Source of the DNA: Diplosphaera chodatii
Lineage: Eukaryota > Chlorophyta > Trebouxiophyceae > Prasiolales > Stichococcaceae
Reading direction: 5' to 3'
DNA: 64,000 nucleotides
Assembly: GCA_032358165.1 (NCBI GenBank)
Contig: JAALGY010000053.1
Coordinates: 682,001 to 746,000, forward strand
Both the position numbers and the translations under genes were made by a program. Every line of letters begins with the position of its first letter. Position 1 is the stretch's first letter. The notes under the pieces were generated by a model. That model saw only the letters and a list, made by a program, of their open reading frames with translations. It had not been told where the DNA came from and made no database searches. Below, in pieces: positions 43,486 through 55,100 of this stretch.

Positions 43486-46400
43486 TCATCCAAGGTTCGT
43501 GTCTGCTTGCGGTGGCTGTGGCGCCATGGACAGTGTGGTGCCCGTTGGCGGCAGCGGCTGAGAGGTGACAGTCTGTATACTCAGGCCCGCTGGCATGTGC
43601 TGCGCAGCAGGTTGTGCTGGTGCGGACGTGTGTGCGAATGCTGCAGGCGGCAATATTTGACCAGCAGCCGCCACTGCCGCAGCTGCCGCTGCGGCCTGTG
43701 CCTCCATAGCAGCCGCCTTTGCTCGCTCTGCATCACCACATGTGGCAAATCAACAGCAGGCCGGCGTCAGCATTGCATTGGATATCATGATACATCAGGT
43801 GGTGAGCACGGCCTACCGAAGCAAGCAGCGATGCTCGCAGTACATGCACCACTTACTGACGTTATGCTAGCTGAAAGCTTGGCATGCTGACCAGCGCAAC
43901 TGTATGCATCCAGACAGCAAGATGGCGACGCACCAACATTTGCGCCGGCTTCCGTCACCCCCGGGAAGGCGCGCAATGCATAGTGGTATGCGCCAACATT
44001 CACGAACGAAGGCTCCTTGCTCACAACGCTGCTCAGGTAGCTGCGCTTGCTTCTGTTTTAGCATACAGCAGATGCACATGTTGAGATGATCCCCGTACTT
44101 GTTGTTTTGTCCTTGTGGACAGAGGCTTTCCAATCAACATTCTTAGCGTCTTGACATGCTGTACATCTGAGCGAACTGCTCCCATAATCTGTAGAGACCC
44201 GAGGAGCACACCTGTCAGCACGCCAGTCTGCAATGCCGGACGTTGCTGCGTACTCCACAATGTCCGCAGTCTTGAAGCCCTTTGACCCCGCATGCATCAG
44301 GGTCTGCGACGTGCAGGGCAGGACGTCCGGTCATTGGCAGCTTGAGCTCACTGTTACTCACGTATATGCTGCAGGTGGTTCCAAGGGACATGCTCTGAGC
44401 GGCCACATGTCCGCAGTAGCAAGCGCCTTTCTATGTCAGGGCCTTGGCACCGCAGGGCCTTGACAAATGCCGCTTGGCTCAGGAGGATCGAGGAGATACA
44501 ATATGGGCAACATAGCCGAGGTGCTCACCAGATTGACCAGCGCCTTCATGCTGCCTTTGGCGAAGGCCCGCTGGCTGGCGGTCAGCTGCTCCAGGTCGCC
44601 GCCCAGCAACAGGCCCGCTGCGATGTGTGGCGCCGGATCCACCTCTGCTGCCGTGATTGCACCTGCATGAGCGTGCGTGAAAACATTACCAGATGTGCAA
44701 TTGTGGTGACCACTGCATCATTGGGTTTATAGCAAGTCACAGGGCGACAACGGCTGCAAGCAGATAAGCAGCTTAGAATGTTGCGTTGAAAACAGCTGCA
44801 CAGCAGTGCAATTGAGCTCCTTCAGTGCCCGTACTGTTTGAGGCGTCGGCACCGGCGGCGGGTGGATTGCTGTACTGGGCGCCGGCCTGGCCCAATGGCG
44901 ACTGCAGTGCGGGTTGCAGCTGGGCGGCGCCTCCCACCGACCCTGCTGATGCAGACACAGATCAGCTTCTGCAAGCTTGCTGTGTGGGACGAGCTCAGAC
45001 AGAAGCCACTCACATGTGAACGAGCTGCTGCACGGTGCATCAGGGGGAGCTGCTCAGGCACGCACGCTATCATGCAGATAGAAGGACTGTGTACCTGTGC
45101 GCAGAGGCGGAAGTACTGCCTGTGCAGCAGCGTGTTGCGCAGCTAGCATTGCAGGCGGCAGCGGCGGCGCAGGGAGCGATGCAGTTGTGGCACCGGGAGC
45201 TGCCGCTGCAGGGCTGATCGCGGGCATCTGAGGTGTGGATACTGCTGCCAATGCCTGCTGCATGATGGCTGCAACCTGCCGAAGAGCAAGCAGCAGCACC
45301 CTTCGGTATACTTTCGCCTACACTTGCACAGTTGCCAGCACACGAAACAGGCTGGGGTAGTTGTGACAAAACACGACTACGACTAGCAACAACGCACCTG
45401 TGCCGGCGCGCTGGCAGGCATGGCTGCGGGCAGCTGTGTGGCAGGGGCTGCCGCTGCCTGCAGAGGGGCTGAAGCTGCCTGCGCAGGGGCGGCAGCTGGG
45501 AGCGGCAGGGGAGACGGCAGCACAGCAACAGTCCTGGACAGGCCGGCCGCCAGCGCTCCCTTGAAAGCCTGCAGTACACATGGAACACAGTGCAAATAGG
45601 GTGCAATGCTCAACAGCATAGGCTGGAGAATTTTACGGCAGTCACGCCACCAAAACCGCAACTCGACTTTGCAGTGTAGTGTGCACCTGCTCGATAGATG
45701 CGGCGTCCATAAGGTGGTGATCGAACAGATCCGCAATTTGGCTCCAAATCCTCCCGTTCTCTATCATCGCCTTGCCCTTGACCTGAGCCATGCACAGCAT
45801 TGCTGACTGTGCCTGCTGTTCTGTGACTTCGCAGCAGGCAATGAAGTTTGCCAACACATTGAGAAGTTGAGATATAGACCGAAGGCGTGTGTGTTGTAGC
45901 TGTCGAGCACGATAGCCGGCAGCTGATACACACCAGGCCACGCAGATGCACGAAGGCCAGCAGGGTTGACAGCAGCTCCGGCGTCCAGTCGAAGCTGCTG
46001 CGCGCCGCCGCGCCCTGCGCTCCTGCCTTTGCCTCCGCTGTGGACACGCAGGCAAACTGGTTGCTGCGCCGCTGATGACTGGCAGGCAAGTGCGGCCAAC
46101 ATGCCTTCCAAACTTCCATCTTGACAAGTGGAGGTTGTACAAGGCATGCTGCCGGCTGATGAGCATGACAGCCTCACCAGCTGTGCAGCCGAGTTTAATC
46201 TGGTCCCGCACCGCGCCCTTTGCCAGATCGTACTCCGAGGTGACCTTGCTCTTCCACTGATTCAGCAGCCGCTGCATGGCATGTGCGAACACAGTTGAGG
46301 GGTGGTCGTACAGTGTGTCTGTTGAGAGTGCCCTAAGCAGGCAACCGATCAATGGCCATGTGCGCGAAAGACGGCCAGCCTGCTAACGGCAGACACACGC

Positions 46401-48971
46401 GCCGGTGTTACATACGGTGAAGGAGGCTCACCAGCAGGTTGCCACGTGTGGTGAAGGGCTCCATGAACTCCATCAGCGTGGTGACGAGCACAGCCTGCGC
46501 GTCTTTGTGCTTGGGCAGATCCCTGCGTCCCATGTTCGAGGCGTCGTAATTGCCACAACAGACACAGCACATGTTCACAGGCTTGTTCACACGACAGGAC
46601 TTGTTCCCTGTTGAGCGGTGCAACAACCTGTGTGTGGAGGTTCGAGCAAGGGTGCATACCGCATGTATGGCCCGATGAACTCCTCTGACAGCGCCAGGCG
46701 CAGCGACTCGGGGATCTTCTTGTTGGCGCCCTCCGGCGGTGCTGACGCCGCCTCTGCCGCCGCCAGCTGCCGGAGCGCGGCGATGACCGCATACGCTTCC
46801 CTGCTGATCACGAACGGTCTGTCACCTGCAGCAGAGCACCAGGTACATGAATAAGATATGATGAGGAATTGGTGCTGCAGGGAGCTTGCGCCACACAAAT
46901 GCACCTAGACTACATCTGTTCACTTGCCTGATGCACCTGGGACATCAGCTGCTGCGGGTTTCCGCTTCTTCCGGGCAGACCCTTGTCCGCCGGGCGCTGG
47001 ATGCTGGTGACTGATGCCGCCCGTGCTCGGCTCGGCACCTGCAACCGGACATAAGCTCACTAGCTATTTCTCGGGACAGGTTTTCTGATGTTGCATCTGC
47101 AGCATGTACATCCGCTTGCAGTAGGATGATGTCCAGCATCATCTCAGCGGATACCTGCAAGGTGTGCAAGGGATGCAGAGGCAGCTGTGTGTTCGAAGCC
47201 GTCGCGTGTCTCCGGCACCACCTCAGCCGCCGCAGGCGCCTGCGCCATGCACATCACGAGGCCCTGCTGCATCAGCTTGAGTACGCATGCGATCCTGTTG
47301 ATAGCCGTCCCACTGTCCTGACCTGCATGTGTCCCAACCATCGCAGACATGCATGCGCTGTGTCACACGCACCTGCATGGCAGCAGCGGGGGCGTCATCG
47401 TGCTTGAGACGCTTTGCAGGTTGGCCGCCCTCCTCAGCTGCTCCCGCTCCCAATGCCTTCTTGCGACGCTTTCTGGGGCTGGCCTCCTGCTTGTCGATCA
47501 GCTCCCCCGTCTGCATAAACAGACCAGGTTCAGCGGCTTCACCGGTGGGCAAGGATGCCCACTCTGGCACCTATCAGCATGCTTCTGTTGCTCCCAGTGC
47601 GCATGGCAAAGCGATGCACACGTGACCATTGCAGCAGAGCATTGGCTTGGTGAAGTATGGCTGCAGCCGACGGCATGCAGCAAATGCCAACTGCATAGGG
47701 CGTGCCATGCCTTCTCGATCTCGCCGCTGTTCACAAAGAAGCCGGAGTGCTTGGCCTTTCTGCGGTCGCCAGCGTAGTACTCGATGATCTCCGAGTCATC
47801 AATGAAGTTGTCCTCGTAGTCATACTGATCATCGCGCGGCACGCCTCCTGCTGCAGATGGCTTCTTGGGCTGCGAACGGACACCGTTGCAGATAAGCAGT
47901 GATGCACCACACCCCAACATCGTTTGCTTGCCAACAGCACCTCACCGCAAGTCTTCAGCGATGCAAATGTGCACAAGCTGTGCATCCAGGCCAGCACGCC
48001 GGACGCATGTTGCCTGCACACCTTAGCTGCGCCTGCAGCACCATCCCGGGCGCTCTCGTGCCCAGACTCGCCGCCACGCTTGTCGTCACCCTCCTCCTCC
48101 TGCCAACAGCAGGCAGCAGGCAGGCTGTGGCTTCCCTAAAGATGTGCCATGGGCAATGGGCAATGGGCAGTAGTGCTAGACACGGTAAGTAGATCCTGTG
48201 GCAAGTCGTGCAGCGTGCAGGACATAAGCCTACCGCAGACTGCCCGCTGTCCGCCCTGCCTCCAGACTCCTGCTCGCTGTTGCTGCTGCCCTCACCATCA
48301 TTCATCTGCACCAGCAGGTCAGCCCTGCATCGCTGCACTATGTTCAGTCACGCTTATGCGCTGGCCTGCGATCGTGTCTTGAAGATGCTTACCGCATAGG
48401 CTTGCTCGAGGCGCTGGATGACGCTGCTGAAGGCATTCTTAGGACGCGACGACTCCTGCGATTGCATGGATTCCTCTTTCTGCTGAAGCAAGGCTGCATC
48501 CTGAGATGCACATGTAGGATGCGTCATAGCACTCGAAACAGTTTCTTGTGCCACCTTGAACAGGTTGTCTGGAGCAGCAGGTTCATCAGCAGGACCGGCA
48601 GCAGGCGAGGCGGGCGCCCTCCCCATGCCAGCTGCCTTCATCAGCTGCATTGCACGTTTTGCCGCACTTGCATAAGGACATAAGGTGCGATTCGCGACAC
48701 CAGCAAGCTAGTGCGCAACCTCATACAGTACCTTGTGCCAGTCCACAATGCTACCGTCCTTCTGGATGTCCACAAAGATGCGGCGCCCGGACCCCAGCTT
48801 CTGCCTGGCAATGGCTGCCTGCTCACGCAGGTCCAGCTGCCTCGGCGGCCTCGATGGCGACTGCAGAGCATCGTTGCTGGCATCGCCCAGCGGCATTGCG
48901 TCCCGTGAAGCGGAGCCATCCCCAATGCGCATCGGCACGATGCGGCGTGCTGGTGGCTTCTGTGCTGCCAT
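43486..48971 (-). CDS. ubinuclein/HPC2-like protein (HIRA histone chaperone complex)
   Basis: Homologue of ubinuclein, the HIRA-complex subunit for replication-independent H3.3 deposition. Exons: 48971-48732, 48644-48393, 48305-48234, 48099-48022, 47869-47711, 47510-47373, 47317-47155, 47038-46937, 46825-46660, 46522-46432, 46271-46178, 46037-45934, 45782-45687, 45568-45398, 45275-45095, 44942-44835, 44662-44529, 44303-44212, 44040-43934, 43727-43486; about 929 aa. The defining HPC2/ubinuclein domain is in exon 5: QYDYEDNFIDDSEIIEYYAG then KHSGFFVNSGEIEK, joined to a basic exon with PRKRRKK. Middle exons carry FVISREAYAVIAALRQLAAA and FDWTPELLSTLLAFVHL, like the ubinuclein middle domain. Exons 14-16 and 20 are Ala/Pro/Gln-rich. 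Uncertain points: exon 10/11 boundaries (46416 with 46318 also fits), the C-terminal exons, and intron 5, which needs a GC donor (47710). Confidence 0.85.
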
Positions 48972-49552
48972 GCTGTTGGTGTGCTTGCACAAGTCTCTTT
49001 GAGACACACAATGACTCCAGTTGCGCCTGCTGTTGGTGGATGGAAAGCCGCAATGCTGCGCATGCAATGCTCAACTCCAAGCAGACAGTGCAACGTCTAG
49101 ATGCAGCGTTGTGGTGGCTGAGCCATCCTGTATCGTGAAGGCTGCCACTGTGTGACGTCCGCCATATTGTGTATATTGTGACGATCCAAACCTTAGGTGC
49201 CACAGATCCCAAGCTGGGTACCAAGCTGAACAAGAGTCGACAAGTGGCAACGCCGTGCCGCACGCCTGCACGTGGAATATGATATGCACAGAAACAGCTC
49301 TGAGATTGCAGTTGACAATCGAGGGATGGTACTCTTCCCAGGGTGGACATGAATAGCTGCATGTGTATGTTGCGATGTGAACTGCATGCACGGCACAATC
49401 AAGGGCACAACCACATTCGCACTTCCATGTCAGTGGGCGATCTCCGCCAACATTCATCACTGCCGCCGCGATTCGCCACGAAACGCCTGTGCTGCTGAAA
49501 CTGCGCTGGAAGAGTGCACTGGCTGCCTTGCCCAAGTCATTGCAAGCTGGCC
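48972..49552. other. divergent intergenic region
   Basis: Between the ubinuclein gene (minus) and mitochondrial uL1 (plus). Short ORFs only; no gene recognised. Confidence 0.55.
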
Positions 49553-51095
49553 ATGCTAAGCCGCAGCTGCGCTCGCATAGCTGCGTCGCGAGCCCGCATT
49601 CTTGCACAGAGCGATGCGGTGCTTGCGTCCTCGGGGCATTGCTGTGGGCAGGTGCCGCATGCACGTCTTGCCGGCAGTGCATATGTCTGGTCTGCCAACT
49701 CCTCGCTCAAGCTGACGGCAGCTGGAGCATGCCATGCACTCTGGTGCTGAACCCATGGCACCACCCAAAAGTGGTCACCTGATCACCGCAGGCAACACTG
49801 CACTCGTCCCCACAGCCCTCAGCAGCCGTCCCCAGCGCAGCAGTGAAGCTTGAGGACACCTCGCTGCCGCTGCCACGCTTCATCGCAAAGGGCGAGAAGC
49901 ATCGGCCGCCGGCCAGCACGCTGCCGCATGCACTGCAGTTCGTGAAGGTGGGACACACACAGCCTGCGCTATGCGTGGTCATGCAGCCATGCCAGCCTCC
50001 TCTTCTTCTCCGCACACAAGACATATGCATAACACAGGTGCATTTCATGCAGGCAACAGCGCGAGCGAAGTTTGACGAGACAGTAGAGCTGCAGCTGGTG
50101 CTGGGCACCGACCCCAAGCGGGGCGACCATGCCGTCCGCGGCACAGCCACGCTGCCACACGGCACGGGGAAGCCCGTGCGCGTGGCTGTCTTCGCTGAAG
50201 GCAGCAGCGCGGAGGCAGCACGCACGGCAGGTGGGCAGGGTCTCTGAGTGGTGCACCAAGTTGATAGTGATGCATCGCATGGTCACCTGGTTACGTGGGC
50301 ACGCTCGACCCTGCCTTGTGATCTCTTCATGGTCATGCAGGGGCTGATGTCGTTGGGGCGGACGACCTCATCAGCAGGATCAAGGAGGGCGGCAGCTCGG
50401 TCATCAACTTCGACAAGGCAGTTGCCACGGTGAGCCGAGGGCAGGGGGCTGCAAGTGTTCAGCTCATGGCGCACCAGGCCATGTATGAGGGCTGCTCATC
50501 ACATTGACCCGCTGGTGACTCATGCTGGTGACACATGCTTACACACCGTATCATGCACCCTCTCGCCTCTGCAGCCGGATATGAAGGGGCAGCTCAGCGC
50601 GATAGCCCGCATCCTGGGCCCCCGCGGCCTGATGCCCAACCCCAAGCTGGGCACGCTGGTGGATGATGTGGCGGGTGCCGTGCGCACGCTGAAGCAGGGC
50701 CGCATCGACTTCAGGTAAGGCTCGGCTGTGCTGTAAACCCTGTGCTACCCGAATGCACGATGAAGTGCAGTGCATCGCCTGGTATTTTACGCCAGTCACC
50801 GCCCACGGGAGTATCATCCGCAGTACATGAAGACATTTGAGGAGTTGCACATGCTTGCAGAGCGGACCGGGGTGCGGTGGTGAGGGCGGGCATCGGCAAG
50901 GCCAGCTTCGAGCCAGCGGCCCTGGAAGCCAACGCCCTGGCTCTGACGCGGGCAGTGCTGGCGCTGCGGCCGAAGGGTGTCAAGGGCGGCGCGGCGTCCG
51001 GCTATATCGTGCGGGCGAACGTCTCGTCCACCATGGGACCAGGCTTCCTGGTTTCTACACAGGCACTCGTCCAGGCGGCGCAGACTGCTCGCTGA
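49553..51095 (+). CDS. MRPL1: mitochondrial ribosomal protein uL1
   Basis: Large-subunit ribosomal protein L1. Exons: 49553-49651, 49792-49947, 50053-50230, 50341-50429, 50575-50714, 50861-51095; 298 aa, in phase. The N-terminus [19 protein letters not shown] is Arg/Ala/Ser-rich with no acidic residue at first, fitting a mitochondrial presequence. Core motifs: [69 protein letters not shown], and [17 protein letters not shown] near the C-terminus. The form [20 protein letters not shown] resembles alphaproteobacterial and mitochondrial L1 more than plastid L1; that assignment is from memory of the family. Confidence 0.92.
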
Positions 51096-52181
51096 GTGGT
51101 GCTGAGCGTGGCTGTGCGGCACCCAGGAGCTCAGCTCGTCGTGGTCTTGCACCAGGCCCATGTTCACACATACATGCGAGTGCAGCTGTGAAGTCTCGGA
51201 GTTGCACCTGCTTCTGCAGTGCAAGGGCGTACACATGTCATATCGGCAGCACACCCATACATCATGCAGACCACAATAGAGAGAGACGCCAACGCCCCAA
51301 ATTCAATTTCAGTGGGCCCACCAGCAGCATTTGTTGCCTTTGGTCAGCGAGCACATGTTCACTATTGTGTACGAGTTCAGCCAGCACTTGAACCTGACCG
51401 ACAAATGACAGACAAATTGTTGGGCCCCGGCCGATGACTCATCACCAAATTCTCTCAGCGGGCCTCCCTGTACCCGTCTCGGTACGGCACCGCGGGGCAC
51501 ACTGTGTGGCGCACCCGGCGGCGTGTTTGCGTGAGTTGTCGAGGCCTGCTTCAGTAGCGGGCGTCCGGCGCACGGCGTGTGTTTGGGAACCTGGTGCGGA
51601 AGCCAGCGGCAACGTGGTCAACTCTGTTCAGGAGGTGGCAAAGTTGAAGGCCGCTCGCGGAAGTCAGCGCGGGGCGTCGCTGCAGTCACAGGAGCTCTTT
51701 GGCCGTTGGCAGCACAAACGCCCGGGAAGGCGGCGGGGTGTGCACATCGCCGGAGGCACAGAGCGCACCTACGCGCCTCGGGCCCGGCACCCGGGCCGTG
51801 GGGTGCTTGGCGTGGCGCTGAGGCGGGCAGCATGCGCCCAGCCGCGCCAGGCGACTTTCAAGCAGCTGCATACCGCGGATGCGGGCCTGCAGCATGAGGT
51901 CCGGCCCCAGCGAAGGCGTCAGCACCTGCTGCACGGAGCAGCCGGGCGATATCGCCCGTCCCTCAGCATCCTGCGGCCGCGGCGACGCCGTAGACTGCAC
52001 CAGCAGCCACCAGCCTTGCAGACACGGCGGGCTGCCGGCCAGGAGAGCCTGTGACAGCGTTGGCGAGCCGCCGCCCGGGTGCGGCCGGGCGCGCGGAATC
52101 TTCGGCGACGGCAGCGGCAGCGGGCCCCTGCAGCACCGGCGACAGCGGAGATGTCCACACAGAAGGACAGTGGGCGTGCTC
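51096..52181. other. GC-rich intergenic region, about 1.1 kb
   Basis: Between uL1 and the receptor kinase gene. The right half (51430-52180) is very GC-rich and has long overlapping ORFs on both strands, none with a recognisable motif. It probably holds the kinase promoter and 5' UTR. Confidence 0.5.
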
Positions 52182-55100
52182 ATGAGCCTCATGCTCCCGG
52201 TGGCCGTGCTGCTGGGCCTGTTGCCCATTGCGGCGGGACAGGACGCAGCGCTGCCGCCGGCGCCCCCGCCGCCCCCGCCGGATGCCAGCCGTCTCGCGTA
52301 CGAGACCTCAGACAGCGACGAGCTCCTGCCACCGCTGGCGTCCTACTTCACTCCTGGGACGCTGCTGGGCGACCAGGCTGGGTTCTCCCTCGGCGTGACA
52401 CGCTACCGGTTCGGAGCCTGCCGTACCCCCTCATCGTGCTGCTCTTGGAGCTCCCTGCAACGGCTGCTTGACGGTGCTCGCTGGCCGAGCATGCGCCCTC
52501 CGTCACACTGCAGGATCGTGGGCGCTGACACAACGCGCAATGGCAACGCCGCGGGCATCAGCGACGACTTTCTGACGGCGGTGAAGGAGAGCTTCAATCA
52601 GGAGTATCAGACCTTCAACCTGCTGGTCCGTTTTGGCACGGCAACGACGGCGCAGGCTGTGCCGGTTGTCAACAAAACTGTCACCTCCTCGGCAGGTCAG
52701 CCTCTTGATGACCTTGCAACCTAGGCAACATATTGCACGGTTCTGCATGCGGCTCCAAATTGTGTTTATAATATATCTCCTTCACCTTCTGCTCACCACA
52801 AACGTCCTCAGACGTGCTGTTATCTGGACGGTGAAGGTGTCGAGGCAGCAGCAGCAGCCCAGGAGGCGTTCGGCGGCCTTGTGACTGACCGCTTCAACAA
52901 CTATTCGCAGTATGCGGCGATTGACATTGATGTGACAGCCATAGCGGGCAGCGACCTTGCTGCTAAACTGCCGGGATCGTGGCTGCCGCTTGCCAAAAAC
53001 ACGCCACTGTTCGAAAATGCTATTCGTCAGCGTGGCTACCTGGTGAGGCAGCTCAGCTGGCTGTGTGAAGCAGGAGCATCGCTTGTCGGGCTTGTGCGCC
53101 CATAGCAAAGCAGAGGGCATGCACCTTGCGACAGTCGTCTTGACAATTGTGCTGTTCTCGCACCATGCAGGTCACCTGCCTGACGCTCGGCGCCAACGTG
53201 TCAGACTTTGCTGCTGAGAACGTGCTGCGCCTGCTGCCCTCGTCGAACAGCACAGCCCTGCAGATGGATCTGCAGGTAGCCGCCGGTCCATGTCTGGAGC
53301 TCCTGCCACTGGCCCTCCCAATGCGTGGCATGCTGGGCAGTGTTTACTGGTGCAGCATGTAACCCGGCTGTGCTCAGTGCGGCTTCTGGTGCAATTGCAG
53401 ATTGTTGGCGAGGACATCGTGCCGTTCAACGGGCCGAAGCAGACGCTGCTGCTGATGACCGTGCAGCAGCTGCTGCCGCGCCTGTTCAATGGCATCGGCT
53501 CGCGGTGGGCGCGCATTACCAAAGTCAGCAACAGCGAGGCCAGCAAGACAGCCAACGTCACCATGCTCATGGCCACCAGCTCAGTACCTGAGTACTTTGA
53601 GCAGGTGGGCCAAGTCGAGCACCGTGCGCGCTCTGTGGCATCCGGTCGACTGCCTACATGCAAAGCACCATCAGCAAGCAACCCCTGCAACCCCTGTTGC
53701 TGTTTGGGCACCGTTATACATGCCTGCAGCGCTCTCTCTACCGCTGCAGGCGCTCATCACGGCGCTGCTTGACCTGCCGGCCATGATGTCCATTGCGGGG
53801 CTGCCCTGCAACGCCACAGTGCTGCGCATCACGCCGGTCCCCGGCTACACCATGGCGTGGCAGGTGGCCAAAGCTGCTTGTGTGCCGTCACGTGCTATTC
53901 TTGCGATCGACCACCACAACTGCACACGCAAAGGCCCTTGGACTTGCACGTGGTGTGCAGCAGCAACAAGCGAACATGGTGCAGGTGAGGGATGTGTTGG
54001 GCGAGCCGCAGCCGACAGTGCAGGCCAGCAACCAGCTCTTTGTGCCGCCGCCACGCCAGCTGTACAATGTGTCCGACTTGCGCTGGGATGGTGGCACCCT
54101 GCCAGATGGGGAGCAGGTCACCATGTAAGTCGTTGTGTACTCTTTGGTCTGTTTTGCGAACGTTAAGGACGTCAATTGGTAGGTGTTGCTGGGCGTGAAC
54201 CCTGTGCAGCCTGTGTCCACCATCAGTTGTACATAGACATGGCGCTCATGCGCTCATGCACCTTCCTGTCACACAGTGGCACGACCAGGCAGCGGTTGGT
54301 GGGGCAGTTCACAACAAATGTCACCGGCAACAATGTGACGGCTGAGGTGGCGAACGCCTTCCGGCTCATGAACCTCGCGCGGCCCTGGAACTTTTCGCTG
54401 CAGCTGTCGAGTTTCACGGACAGCAAGACAGCCAAGCGCATCAGCCCGGAGGTCTCAGGGACCGGCAACTTTGCTGGTGAGGGTAACTTGAGCAGTAATC
54501 ACAAAGTTGTTGGGCAATGATGCTTGGCACATGTCTGCGCTGGCACAACCTCTGCGTCTGCCACATTGCACTACAGTTGACTTGGCAGCGGATCAGCCTG
54601 AACAGAGATCTTCGGTGCTACAGGTGACAGGCGTTTGTCCAGGAAGCTGCTGCAGGTCAGCATCCTGACGATTGACACGCAGGACCGGTTCAACACGTAC
54701 AACGACTTTGCATCGGTGGACTTTGAAGTCCAGTTCAATGTGCGGCCCCATGCAAGCGTGTTCTATCACTGCTTGTCCTGATACTACCGCTAGGACACTG
54801 TGGTGTTGTGGGCCCCTGTGTCATATGCCCCTCATGCTGCGGCCCTGCTGTGGCTGTGCATCTTCGTATTCTGAGTGCTGAAGTGCCTTGTCGTGCTGGC
54901 ATTGAGGCATACTGTGCTTTCCATCAGGCAACAAGGAGTACACGCTTGCCGGCGGCAATCCTGCCGCTGTCACTGCCGCTGAACCTGGTGCAGTCGGTGC
55001 TGCGCGCTCGTGGCATCATCGTGAGTGCCTACATCCTGCAAGCAGCTCGGCAACACTGCTGATGCCACATGTGCAGCCTCAGTCCTGCCTCGTCATCACA

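Noticed and set aside
51434..52054. Long plus- and minus-strand ORFs upstream of the kinase
   Set aside because: Very GC-rich sequence gives open frames on both strands; no motif and no phased link to the kinase, whose signal peptide starts at 52182.
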